Shown: positions 10,882 through 26,700 of the stretch, in pieces
How the letters are laid out: each line of letters opens with the position of its first letter
Numbering within the stretch: position 1 is the first letter of the stretch
NCBI RefSeq assembly: GCF_000247815.1
Contig: NC_021677.1
Span: 4,570,761-4,634,760, forward strand
DNA length: 64,000 nucleotides
Direction of reading: 5' to 3'
Source: Ficedula albicollis
Taxonomy: Eukaryota > Chordata > Aves > Passeriformes > Muscicapidae
Position numbers and translations under genes: made by a program
The notes under the pieces: generated by a model
What the model was told of the DNA's origin: nothing
Database searches by the model: none
What the model saw: only the letters and a program-made list of their open reading frames with translations

Positions 10882-13800
10882 CTAGATAACTATATAAAGT
10901 TCTTAAAACCTATCTCCTCTGTTTTGGTTTTTACTTCTTGAAATAAACATGGAATTTGTCCTTAGAAAAAGAATCCTGAAGTATGATGTCACAATTAAAA
11001 ATGTAAGTATGTGCTATTCACGAAGTTTCTCTGTCTGAATAGTGGCTACACATATCTGAGTAAAAATAATAGATGATTTCTCACAGTTTAGAGCAGGACT
11101 CCACTCTACTTTATGATGTGGTGGGAAAAATAGCGTCTGTTTCACCAACAAATATCATAAATAAAAGCCAGAGTTCATAAATAGATTCAGTTTTGAATTT
11201 TCTAATGCTCATGAACAATAACCTCCCTTTGTTTATGTACAGTTTAAATTAGCAGGCCTGATCTGGGGAAAATGAGGAATCAGGATAGTCAAACCCACTG
11301 CTACGGGTTCCTGCTGGAGGCCCCAACTGTCAGTCCCAACAATAATAATTTCAGTCTCTTGGCTTTCAATGGAAATGGATTAACTCAAAGATGAATTAAC
11401 ATCAAGGGTTTTGTATTTAAGTGAGAAACTATTCTATATGCCTGTGCACATGCACAAAAAGAATGAAGGATCAGCAAAAAGAACCAAAGATCATCAAACA
11501 CAAACAAAACCCCAATCTGGAGTGGAAAGTTTCTCTCATATAACTATCATTTACAGTCTGTCTTAAGTTCTTTAAGAATGTGAATGTTGTTTATTTGAGA
11601 GCTTATATAGGTACTTTGTTACATTTTTAACTACCGTTAGTTACAGATTCAACTGTATATCAGTATTGTCCATTGAAATTCTAAAACAAAAGGGGTTTTT
11701 GTAGAGAAAAAAACAACTGTAGAAAGCAAATTGTTCATATCTGTACTACTTGTGTTCCTAGAACCAACTTTGCTGTAGTGCTTGACCGAGCTGGGAATGG
11801 CAGCAGCATCTTGAAGTAACAAAACATATCTGAGCAAGGTCCTCCTCAGCCTCAGGGCCTCTCCAAGGCCATAATTTCACAGGGAACATGGTTCTGGACA
11901 ATGTTGCTGATCTCATTAGGACTGGGAATACGGTTTGTTTGTTTGTTTGCTTGTTTTTTCCTACTAGCTATGCCAAATTAAAATGCATTTAAATAAACGT
12001 GAAGATTTCAGAATGCTCATGTCTCAGGCAGTGAGAATCCATGGAGATCCCCTGAAGAAGCGCATAAAGAGATATTAACTCTACAGAAATACTGTCTTTT
12101 TTCTCCAAGCTGCCACGGGGCATCGGGAGGAGAGACAGATCAAGGAAAATCCAAGGCTGTAGAGCACTGCATACTGTGAGCAAAACTCCTGCAGTCATAA
12201 ACCTAAACATGATATGCAACTACTGCTAAAAACGACATCTCTTTGGAACAAGGGGTAGTTACAACAGATCCCACAAAGGTGTTTGCCTTGGAAATATGTG
12301 GGCTTCTTTTGAAAAAAATAGTAAGTATGAGTCTAAGGCACAGTTTAATCCCTTCTCCTCCTTCTTTTCCGTAATTTTTCCTCCCTCCCCTTCCTCAAAT
12401 CTCTCACAATTGCTTGGTCAACAGCATTTTCTTGCTTCATTGGTTTTGAAAAGGACTTGCTGTTCTCTGTTGTTAGATTATTTCCAGGAGACTGTCTCAG
12501 GTCAATAGTCATAACATTCTTTGCTCCACTTCCCCTCTCCCCCACCCAGATAGAAAAATAATAAAATTAAACAAAAAAAAAAATTAACAAGTTAAGTTGG
12601 GAAGTGGGAAAGGCAAGCATGTTTGTATTTACAGGATTGATCCAGCAGTTTAGGGTATGGATTCTTTTTGTGTTCAAGAACCTGGTCTCTACATGCAATT
12701 CCCACAGAGAAATTTCTCCTACAACGCATAGGCAGTAGCAGCTAGATTTCAAGTGAAATAACCAAAGATATATAAGGACTTTTTATTTGTATTAATTCTA
12801 TTTCAATCGTCAAGAAAGAAAAAGATTCCTTCCTTCAAAAATCTTTGGAGACTGTAGGAGACTGTAAAAAAGAACTTAGCCAAAATAAACTTCATCCAAT
12901 TGTGGTTACCTTGGATCTGGAGGTTCTTTAGGTTTTTTTCTAATCTTCTCCAGCTCTAACAGTGTATAAAAGGGCAGAAAGATGTTCCCCTGAGGCACGT
13001 GCTGCCACCAAAGTGACAGCACTGCAGAGGGCAGGCCCAGCTCATGCTGTGGCTCCACTCTTTCTCATGTTCTCTCTTGCCTGGTTCATTTGGCTCTTGG
13101 GGCAACTACTGGTTTATACACAGAGGTGTTCAGTTCACACTTCCCAGCTGGGGTTCACCTGCAACTGTTGTTCCCTCCCCCCTGCACACTTCTGCATTTT
13201 AAGGTGTCACATGTTAGGACTGCCAGGATAAAGTAAATGTATTAGGTTTGTCACTCCAGTAAATTTTCCTTGATGTTCAGATGAGCTTTCATTTTCTGTA
13301 ACTGCTTGTACTGATTCAATTAGCACAGGAGCAGGTACTCCCAAATAAAGAAAGATAGCTCCTGTTAACTGAAATGAAAATTCGATTATATGCTGTTGAA
13401 ATAGAACAAGGTGTGATAAGTAGCCACCATTGATAGTTTTACGGTTTATAAAAAAAAAGGGAGAGACCATAGCAGGTAGATTTGACAGCAGCAGAAGTGA
13501 ACAAGAAGGCAACTCAATATTCAGCTAACCTGTCTTGGGAACAAACATGTTTCCCTTATTCCTTTATTCTTCAAAATCTGATTAAAATTGTCTTTGATGT
13601 GCATTTTAGTTGTTGTTATCTGTGTGTGCTACTGTAGGGTCACAGAGTTATCCACAGCCAAGATTTTTGTGGTGAAGCCCAGTTTGGGAGCTTGAATTTT
13701 CCAGACCTGTCAAAAGCTTCCATTTCTTCTCTATGTATTATTGTTTTGCCTACTTATAATCTATATACTGCAGGACCAGATAGATTGTTTTGATTTTCCT

Positions 13801-14337
13801 TTCATTACCAGTCATTAAAACTGTTAATTCAAGTTTTTGCTTGTACTTTTGTAGCTGAAAAATTCAGGTTCTGTTGATGAGAAACTGCTGGTGCACAAGC
13901 ATCTGCTACACAAAAGGTTTTGGGAAAAAAAGAGAAGTTTTTGCTAGAACAGCTCCTATTTCAAAGATGGCTGTCTTGCTCATAGAAGACAACTAAAGAT
14001 AAACATATAAGGTAATTGTCTTATCGGGGAATGTGTTAATTGCGAAGCTGTGGAGAATGACTCAAGTTACGTGACTTTCTGGCCTAGCAGCAGTCATCCC
14101 TACAGGATACAAGAGCCTGGGCTACAGAAATTTAAGTTCCAAGTTCTGATTCAAGCCAGAAAGAATATTTTTTTTTTGTCTGGATCTTTTGCAACACACA
14201 ACTATTTGTTATCCATGGGTATTTCACAGAGTATTACTCTGAGTAGCTGAGGGTGAAAGACACCTCTGGAGTTCATCTAGTTAGCTTCCTGCTCAGAGTC
14301 AGCCACATCAGCAACCTGTTTCAGCATTTGATCATAC
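10882..14337. other. Non-coding stretch with a short TTTG repeat
   Basis: No supportable gene was seen. A short (TTTG)n tract lies at about 11,932-11,957. Frames of 60-100 codons here lack motifs and paired splice sites. Confidence 0.5.
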
Positions 14338-14520
14338 TTAAAGTAAAACAAAAAACCAAAAACACCAAAAAACCAACAAAAAACAAAACAAAAACCCCCC
14401 AACAAACAAACAAAAAACACCACCAAAAACCCCCAGCAAAACTAACCAAACCAGCAAACCCACAAAAAAACCCAAAACAAAAGAAAAAACAAAACAAAAC
14501 AAACCAGAAAACGAAATCAC
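14338..14520. repeat. A/C-rich low-complexity tract
   Basis: Nearly every base is A or C, in patterns such as AAAACC, CAAACAAA and CACCACCAAAAACC. Lys/Pro/Asn-rich frames on + and Phe/Leu/Val-rich frames on - across it reflect composition only. Confidence 0.9.
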
Positions 14521-16119
14521 TACTTTAAAAATATTGAATCAGAATTTCCTGGATTTCAGCTAAGGCCCATTTCTTCTTGTCCTTTCACCAGGCAGCAATG
14601 AGAAGAGTTTTGCTTTGTCTTCTCCCTGCATCCCTATGGGAATTCACACACAGTTTTACCTATTTCAGTGGAAAGAGATGAGGAGATGGTGTGGGATGCT
14701 TGGGTGCCTGTGATACCCAGCTGTTTATTTTCAGAAGAAGCCTTGTTAGTATTCACTTACTCTCTTTTCTGACACAAGAACAAGAGACATTGCCTGACTC
14801 AGGCTACAAGCCACAAGTTGCTGGAAGCTGAGCCTACACATTACATAAATATAACTGTGCTTGGTTTGCTCCTATATCTCCTCAAAGTCTTGAGTTATGG
14901 AGCTCTGCTAGGGATAGGACTTCGAACAAAACTGCGTTTTGGCATGACTTGGTACATCTGCTTTTACTTTCTAAGACTTTAGAGAAGTTTCAGAGGGATA
15001 GATGCCCTCTTACAGGGAAGAAAAACCCCTAGATGTTTATCTTGAATCTTGATTATTATTATTGTAAATAAAGGCTAATATGCATTTATTGTAACTCAAG
15101 TCTTGTTTGCTTTTTATAGAGTATGAAATGAGCTTCCACTTATAATTGCAGGTTTTCTTGATTGATGTGAAGCTACTTTCTCTGTAAGCAGATACTTTTC
15201 AGTTTCTAGCTTTGTTCAAAGTATGAATAAAAAGAAAACAATTTGGAAAAAATATCTAACTGCAAAGAGGTTCATTTCCTTATGCTTCAGGACAGCAAGA
15301 ACTTCTGAGTTAGGAAATCACATGCCTGTAACATGACTGTTGACTCTTGCACTGAATGAAAACTGTACATCAAGAGGGATATCTCATTACATGATTACAA
15401 CACATATTCTCCTTGGAAGATACAAGGTACTTCCCCTTTGGGTCCGTCTTATGAATTCTTACAGTTTGGAGAACTGCAAATGTGCTTTGCTTGAGAGGAA
15501 AATGTATCTGTTACAAATGGAAACATAAAAGGGGAAGAAAAGTTGCAAGACTTCACAGACCTCCCGAAATTTCATGTCCTGTGCATCAAAGGCTAAGCCT
15601 CCTTTCTGAGAGATCCTGTTTTTATCATTGCACGTGATAGCGCATCCCTTGGAATGAATTTTGCCAGCTATCAATAGAATTATTTACATACAAAACTTGT
15701 CTGGTAAACAAATGTGCAGGAATGCAGCTGGTCATTAAAGAGGTCAGTGCATTCAAATGTACTGTATATTGTGCATTCCAGTGAGAATGAGGACTCCCTT
15801 CCTTCTGTGTTCAGAGACTGGGTTTGATTCTGAGCAGGAGAGCATTTCTCCAACTCTACTGTCTTGGATAAGTGACTTCATACAGTCCTGAATGTGGTAA
15901 TTTGTGAAGAAAATTCATTTCAGTACAAAAGTGTTCTGTAAAATCTGTTACCTCTAAAGGCTGAAATTAGGTTTAACATGTTCAAAACAACACTTTTTTT
16001 TAGTCTGATCTATCCCCTGTTTATATCTGTTACCATGATGTCATTGCATCCAATCTGTCTGTATATAAACAGTTGTAAACATTTCTTATTAATTTTTCCA
16101 GCAGTGCGAAGGCGCATGG
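14521..16119. other. Non-coding stretch, nothing identified
   Basis: No paired splice sites, RNA gene or repeat was recognised. Ordinary AT-rich intergenic or intronic sequence. Confidence 0.5.
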
Positions 16120-16153
16120 GATAGATAGATGGATAGATAGATGGATAGATAGA

Positions 16154-16217
<64 letters not shown>

Positions 16218-16219
16218 TG
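16120..16219 (+). repeat. GATA/GACA tetranucleotide microsatellite
   Basis: About 100 bases of tandem tetranucleotides, first GATA with a few GATG interruptions, then alternating GACA and GATA blocks. The compound GATA/GACA pattern resembles the Bkm-type repeats described in vertebrates, but a single short array is an ordinary microsatellite. The minus-strand Ser/Ile/Tyr/Leu frame over it (16,010-16,282) is a repeat artefact. Confidence 0.97.
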
Positions 16220-16899
16220 AAAAGAGGGGATTTTACATATGGTCTGAATATTATATGATATTTTAAGAAGGCTATTTCCCATTTATATCCATTAATCTCT
16301 TTGAATTTCAGTCTTTAAATCATTATCTTTTCTGTCAGGACTGCTGTTAGGCTCAATTCATAAATGTCCATAGAGTGCTTTGAAATCCTTAGATAAAAGA
16401 GATTATAGAAGTGGAAAATATTAAAGCAAAAATATGAACTCATAACCTCTCTCTTCCTTACCTCACCTGTTCATGAAGATCTTTATAATCATATAAACTT
16501 ACCTTAGAATCAAGGCAAATATATTTTCCTTTGATTTACAGATAAGATCAGGTTGCATATTCCCATTTTAAAAAGAATCTTTTTTATATTAACAAAGTTA
16601 ATGTAAAAACTTCTTAGCAATGTTTTTAATCTTATATTTTGTGCTTCCCCAATTACAAATGTGGTCCTGGTTATATCCAGCTGAATCTGGAGGACTGCAA
16701 CAATGCTGAAAGATTTACACTAATCTCTCTATACACTCACATTAGGAAAACAGAAGGTCCTCTATCAGGTTTGTGTCACAGGCTGTAAAATAATTGGCCT
16801 AATATGATCTTTTCAGAATAGATAATTTGTTTTCTAAATGAGAACCATCTTCTCTATTCCTGACATCTGAACTGGTTTCTGTAAAGTAGATTCCTCATT

Positions 16900-16990
16900 T
16901 TCATAGGATGATTGGATAGTTCGGGTCAGAGTGGCCTCAGAAGATCTCTAGTCTAAACATTTGCTCCAAGCAAGGACATCAGATCAGATT
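16900..16990 (-). mobile_element. Old CR1-like LINE 3' end remnant
   Basis: The + strand reads like a diverged reverse complement of the CR1 3' terminus: a CATAGGATGATTGGATAGTT segment, then GGGTCAGAGTGGCCTCAGA, then AGATCTCTAGTC. Avian CR1 elements typically end with a run of ATTCTATG-like units, preceded by a block about GGTCCCTTCCAACC. Only a short 3' piece is visible and it is strongly diverged. Identification is by recall, not alignment. Confidence 0.5.
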
Positions 16991-17015
16991 TCTCAGGGAT
17001 TTATCCTGGCATAGA

Positions 17016-18512
17016 ATATATTTGCCTACCAACTTTTATCTGGAGCCACGAGATCATCCATTAACTCAGCTGTTTCCATCTTTTCTTAAGATTTTTCCAT
17101 GGTCATTCTCAGTAACTTTTTCCCTAGAAAGAAAATTGGAGAGAAGGGAGAGCAGGGTAAGAACTGTTAATAAGCCTCAGGGAACTGTAAGTAAACCTTT
17201 TAGAGACCTTGGAACACACATATTTAAAGACAGAATCAGAGCTAGGAAATAAGGGTTGTCACCTCAGTTTCTTGGTTTGGATACTGGGAGTCCCATTCTT
17301 CAGGCCTGCTAAAAGAAGAAATTCCCTCTTGGCTGTAGCCACTAGCTAAAATCTGTGGAAAGCTGCTTTTTCCAGGCATTTGTGGTTGCCCTTTTGATCC
17401 ACGTGAGGCATACTATACTATCTTTCACTGTCTCCAAGAGGAAAGGCTCAGTTTCCTGTTTTCTGAGTCAGCATGAAAAGACTGACCTGCTGCAGAAAGT
17501 TTCAGTTTTCTCTCTGGTGCTGATCTTACAGCCCCCAGCTGGGCAATGCATATGGGTATTGCAATCTTTACTGAAGAACGGAGGACCCTTTATCTGCACC
17601 GAAAACCCTCACCATGTTTCATTCAATGCTCAGTTAAAACATTCCAGATACCTAGATTGTCCAAGACAGAGCTGCTAGTCATGTTTTCAAAAAGACACTC
17701 CTGTAATGTGTCTCATCTTCCCATTGGAGTTCATATTCATTTCTGACAAGAGCCAGTGCATTTCAGAAACTCCCCTTTCCCCTTTCACTGCTCCTGCTGT
17801 GGCAGCTCTATCCTGCTCTTCCAGTTCAGCCATTTAAAGTCAGTAGGAAAGTCTACTGACCTCTTTATTTGCAGACAGAGCAGATATCTACAAGCCAGTA
17901 GTGGAGAGCAGCTAGTTTCAACCTATATTTAAATATTCAAATAAGCATATGGTTATTCAGATTTCTCTTTAAACTTCAGGTCTGAAAGTTTCTCCTGTAT
18001 TACATAGGCATGTGTTGATATAATCTGGAATTTTGAGTTGACTGTAATATTGCTACTTGATATTAGGCTAGAGCTGTTTTACCACCACTTCATCCTCAAA
18101 GGAGAATTAATCATTGACTTAACTAGAATGCTAATATGAATGACAGTGCTGTTATGCACATGTTGATTTATTTAACTTTTTCAGCCTTCTAGGTCCCTTT
18201 TGAAAACAAGCTTAGCCAACCAAACGTAACAAGCTTTTACTTGAGTGTGTATAAATGTTGAGTAAACAAAATACTTTTGCTGCTTATGCTTGCAGTATTC
18301 AGCTTCATTAAACATGTTTGTACACAGTCTATGGCCTTTTGCAGAATACATGACTAACTTGTAAAAGGCACATTTCATTCAGATAAAAGAAGACACAGAA
18401 AATGTATTTTGCAGAACTTGATTGAATGTAGTCCTCCCAAGGCACTCTCAAAGTGTCTTGCTCCAGCAAAACAGAGAGCTCAAATCTTGAAAACTGTGAG
18501 GAGAAAAAGGAC
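17016..18512. other. Non-coding stretch, nothing identified
   Basis: No supportable gene or repeat was seen. The 107-codon frame at 17,355-17,678 has no motif or splice support. Confidence 0.45.
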
Positions 18513-19070
18513 TGTTGTCGTTTAACTTCAGTCAGCAGCCAAGCCTCTCACAGCCACTCGCTCACTCCCCCAGCAATGGGATCAGGGAGAGAATCACAAG
18601 AATAAAAAACATGTAGATTGAGATAAAGACAGTTTCTTAGGGAAAGCAAAACTATGCACACAAGCAAAGCAAAACAAGAATTAATTCCCTGCTTCCCATG
18701 GGCAGGCAGGGGTTCAGTCACGTTCGGGAGAGCAGGGCTCCATTATGTAGTTACCTGGGAAGACAAATACCATCACCCCAAACATCTCCCTTCCTTCTTC
18801 TTCTTCTCCCTGCTTTATAACTTGAGCTCGATTTCACATGGTCTGGAATATCCCTTTCGTCATTTGGGGTCACCTGCTCTTGCTGTATCTCTTCCAGCTC
18901 CTCAGCTTCCTCACCAGTGTGGCCATACAGAAAGCAGAAAAGGCCTTGTCTCTGTGTAAGCCCTGCTCAAGCATAACAAATATATCTCTATATTATCAAT
19001 ATTACTATTAATATCTATGTTATTGTGTGTTTAGCACAAATCCAAAATACAGCTCAGCACAATCCTAATT
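18513..19070 (-). mobile_element. Solo LTR of an avian endogenous retrovirus, 5'-truncated
   Basis: Read on the minus strand this matches, by recall, an LTR family common in bird genomes. The low-coordinate end (from about 18,513-18,516) corresponds to the LTR 3' end, followed by the characteristic segment with GCTCACTCCCCCAGCAATGG. A TATA-like ATAAAGC appears on the minus strand near 18,813-18,820. The LTR's 5' terminal tens of bases (beginning TGTGCTGG) are missing at the high-coordinate end. Internal retroviral genes are absent, so it is a solo LTR or fragment. Together with the copy near 50.3 kb it supports an avian source. Confidence 0.72.
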
Positions 19071-21429
19071 TAATGTTTGCAAAGGTGTTTCATTATAGTA
19101 ATGAGTGACCACAGAAAACGCATCTTCCATGGACACAGGCCACGGAGGGAGCCAGTTACTTTGAAGAAATGAACATTCTAACCATGGAAAAACAGACTGA
19201 CAACTCTGAGGATAACAGAGATGCGAGCTAACAATAACAAGAGGGCATAGAGGGTTGTCCTAGAATATTTACACAGAAATATAAGGCACTGTGAAATAAA
19301 TTCTTAGTCTTTAGGAGCCATAAGTGAGGAATCCACAAATTTCTTACCAAAGAGGTCCAGGAACCCACCTTTTAACAAGTATAGGGGACATAATTCTTAG
19401 AGAACAGCTTCTTTCAAAGCTGTCATTTAAATTTAATGTTTGAACTTTCACTTTAGTCTAAATGGTTTTCAGATCAAAGAAGAGGTAAATGGGTGAAACA
19501 GCTTCTAGGATATTATTTACCTGTTTCATTCAATTGATCAGCACTTGATTTCTTTTTCCAAACCTAAATGTTATTTAAAGAAATACTTCATATTTAAAAA
19601 GGAAAACTGATCCCTCTCATGCCAAAGAATACAACAAAGAATGATAGGATCTGGCTGTCCTAAAGGAAAACCATTAGCTGTCTCAAGAGTTAATCTTTCA
19701 AGGGTTATATTGGAGAGGTAAAATAGATTCTAAAGATGCATTCTATCCCTCAAATCAAAAACTTTTCTTAACGTACATGCATTACACAAAATCATCTTAA
19801 AAACACAAAATAAGACATTTTAAAGAATTCATTGCCTAAAGTTGGAACTTATATGAACATTTAAATTGATTAGCCACAGCCAAAAGCTAAAAGGTATCTA
19901 ACAGAAACTGAAAAATTAATGAAAGCTTTGGTCTTTTAGTTTAACATCCCTGTTTTTTGCTATCTAAACACTCCTACCACGGCAGCCATCAGATTTGTAA
20001 CAGAATGTTTTAGCAGACCCTGCAGCAGACACACAGAAAAATGAACTCAAGATTGTCCTCAAAAGTCTGTGAAAACACCTCAGGAAATGTTGACTCTTAC
20101 AGTCTGTGGATCAAAGCTGAATTATCTGAAGCTAAATGATTTAAATTCTTCAGATGATGAATTGCATGTAGCTCTTCATGAATGTTTTGTTTTCTAATTA
20201 TGAAACATTTTTCACTTGCAATAAAAACTAGTTCTTTGAGAGTATGAATAATATTCAGTATTTTTAGGCATGTTTTAATTTGTCAGACCTGAACTTTCTC
20301 TGACATTTAGCAGTGTCAGGAAAAAGGCCCTTGCAGAGGAAGCCTCATACTTCTAAATGCCTATGTCAAAGAGTGGGTTTATGACATTATGACTTCCACA
20401 GTCTTGAAGATGCCTTGTATTGCAATGCTGATTAAAAAGCATCAGGCCAGGTCCTGCTGTCCATGCTGAGATCACAGCTCCAAAGCATGGCCAGTGTCAG
20501 TGCGCACTCAATCACTGTGGACTTGCTACCTCTGAGTTCCAGCCAAGAGGAAGGGCTTTGTTTAATACAACTTCTATAGAATTTGTGGTAAAAGGCAATC
20601 TTTTATTTAGCACATTTACAGTGCATGTCTGATATTAAGACTTTATCCGGTGGGAACTTTATGTGCTTCCACAGAACCTGGGGTGGGCTTAGATGATATA
20701 AAGCTGGCAAATTCAGGAGTTCTGAGTCATAGGCTGCTGCTCCTACCCCGCTATCTTTTCCTTTCTGTGAACATACTAAACGGCTTTTTCCTAGGAATTG
20801 TACTGGGATTTGATTGACATTATCCCTGGATTAAAGGCATGCACTTAAAGTGCTTTGTTACTGATTTTTACAGGACAATAACTGTTACCTTTGGTTATGT
20901 ATGGACTCTTAAATAAGAGAATTATTTCTGTGTTAATGTCCAATGAGAACTTGGCCTTTGATCATTATAATTTTAGAGTTCACTGCTGTAACTTTACACA
21001 TGATTACTTTTACCTGTCTAACAGGCTGAATGCATCAAAAGGATAAGAACCAATAAGAGTGGGAATAGCTTGGGGTTAAGATGCTGATTCAGTTGGGAGA
21101 TGTGGTCTTGGCAAATTCTCCTCATCAGCTCTGTCCCATAGCTTTCTGGTTCTAAATCAGAGATTAAAATGTTGCTTTTTTTTTTCCCTCTTGCCTTTTG
21201 TCTGTCTAAATTGTAAGGTCTGGGGAGGGTGCATATGTGCAACACCTTGTACACTAGTGCTTCTTGCTACAACCATAACATTAAATCAATAAAAATAAGT
21301 CTTGTGCTTCTTTGATTCATGAAATGCTGAATGTCTCACTAGTCTGAGCCAGAGAGGAACATGCATTTCAGATGACCTTTAATTGGAAAGAGTGGAAGAC
21401 CACTGTCCTTGCTTTCAGTTGTGGAGTAT
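19071..21429. other. Non-coding stretch, nothing identified
   Basis: A-rich intergenic-type sequence without supportable genes. An AATAAA-type signal near 21,288 has no visible transcript upstream to serve. Confidence 0.45.
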
Positions 21430-21485
21430 GAAGCCAGTAATGCAAATTTTTAGGCTCTTGGCATGCAAATTAACAAAAGGGGTGG
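21430..21485. promoter_or_regulatory. Paired octamer motifs, candidate POU-factor element
   Basis: Two perfect ATGCAAAT octamers, the classic POU/OCT site, lie in the same orientation at 21,440-21,447 and 21,463-21,470, 23 bases apart. AACAAAAGG follows immediately and resembles an inverted SOX/TCF-type site. The spacing and SOX/POU adjacency are suggestive of an enhancer, but octamers arise by chance in AT-rich DNA. Confidence 0.25.
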
Positions 21486-23501
<2,016 letters not shown>

Positions 23502-23929
23502 TTATTTTGCATCTCTGATAATATTTGATAGCATTCCTTTTGATCCCCCACAGAAGATGTGTGGGGCTGGCAGAGTGACCAAGGATGCCTGAAGTCTGCT
23601 GGGACATAAAGTTGTGCTGGAACAAAGACGTCTTCCGCTGAGCCTTCTAGAGTGAAGATACTTGAAATTTCCAGAACTGGTGTTGAACTTCCCAAATGAC
23701 TCTGCGAGGAGTGAACTTACACCCAACCTGGCTTATTAGTTCTGGCTTGTTAAAGCCTGCGAGGCTCCGGAGGAGGTTGGCCCAGCTCCAAGCAGTGTGA
23801 GGATGTGCACTAATGAGAGGGTCACACCATGTTTACATTAGTTTTTTTTTAATAAACACCTAATCAAGACACGTTTGGTACCAACAATATATTGCATTAA
23901 TAGTGCTGTGCGAGCAACACAGCCATGTT
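23502..23929. other. Unique sequence between two poly-C runs
   Basis: About 430 bases of ordinary sequence without recognisable features. It becomes CpG-rich at its right end as it enters the CpG island. Confidence 0.5.
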
Positions 23930-24188
23930 GTGTCCCCCTGGCGGCATGCCGCGGACCTGTGCGCTCGCGGTCCTGCGGCGATGCTCCTACATCCTAAGGC
24001 AAGGGGACGGGATGTAGCACAGCGGCCTGGGCTGCGCAGAGGAGGGACATGACATGCTCTGTCCAAAAGCCTGCCCACAGCGCTCTGCTGGCGACACTGC
24101 GGCCTCGGGGCGTTCTTTGGGCAGGTGATGCGGAAGAGCCGAAGGGGCAGGTGGCCAGAGGCCAGCCCTGCCCCTGGCCGCCCCCCTC

Positions 24189-26449
<2,261 letters not shown>

Positions 26450-26700
26450 GTGGGCGCGGGCGGGTCGTTCTGCCGCTGGTGCTGCCCTCTGCGATGATTT
26501 GTGTATTGTGGTTATTTTTTTAATCTGTCGTTGTGTGCCGGACAGCCCACCCCGGGCGGGCGGGGTGCGGTGTCCCCAAACCCGCAGGGTTTTGTCTGGC
26601 ACCTCGCAGAGCCGCGGGACTCGCGGGCTGCCGGGCTTCTGTTCCCCGCGTGAAAAAAAGAACTTGTGGATTTGCTTGCTTGCTTATTCCCGAAACACGG

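Noticed and set aside
14253..14528. Lys/Pro/Thr-rich 91-codon frame
   Set aside because: Produced by the A/C-rich low-complexity tract.
16010..16282. Ser/Ile/Tyr/Leu repeat frame on minus
   Set aside because: Translation of the GATA/GACA microsatellite.
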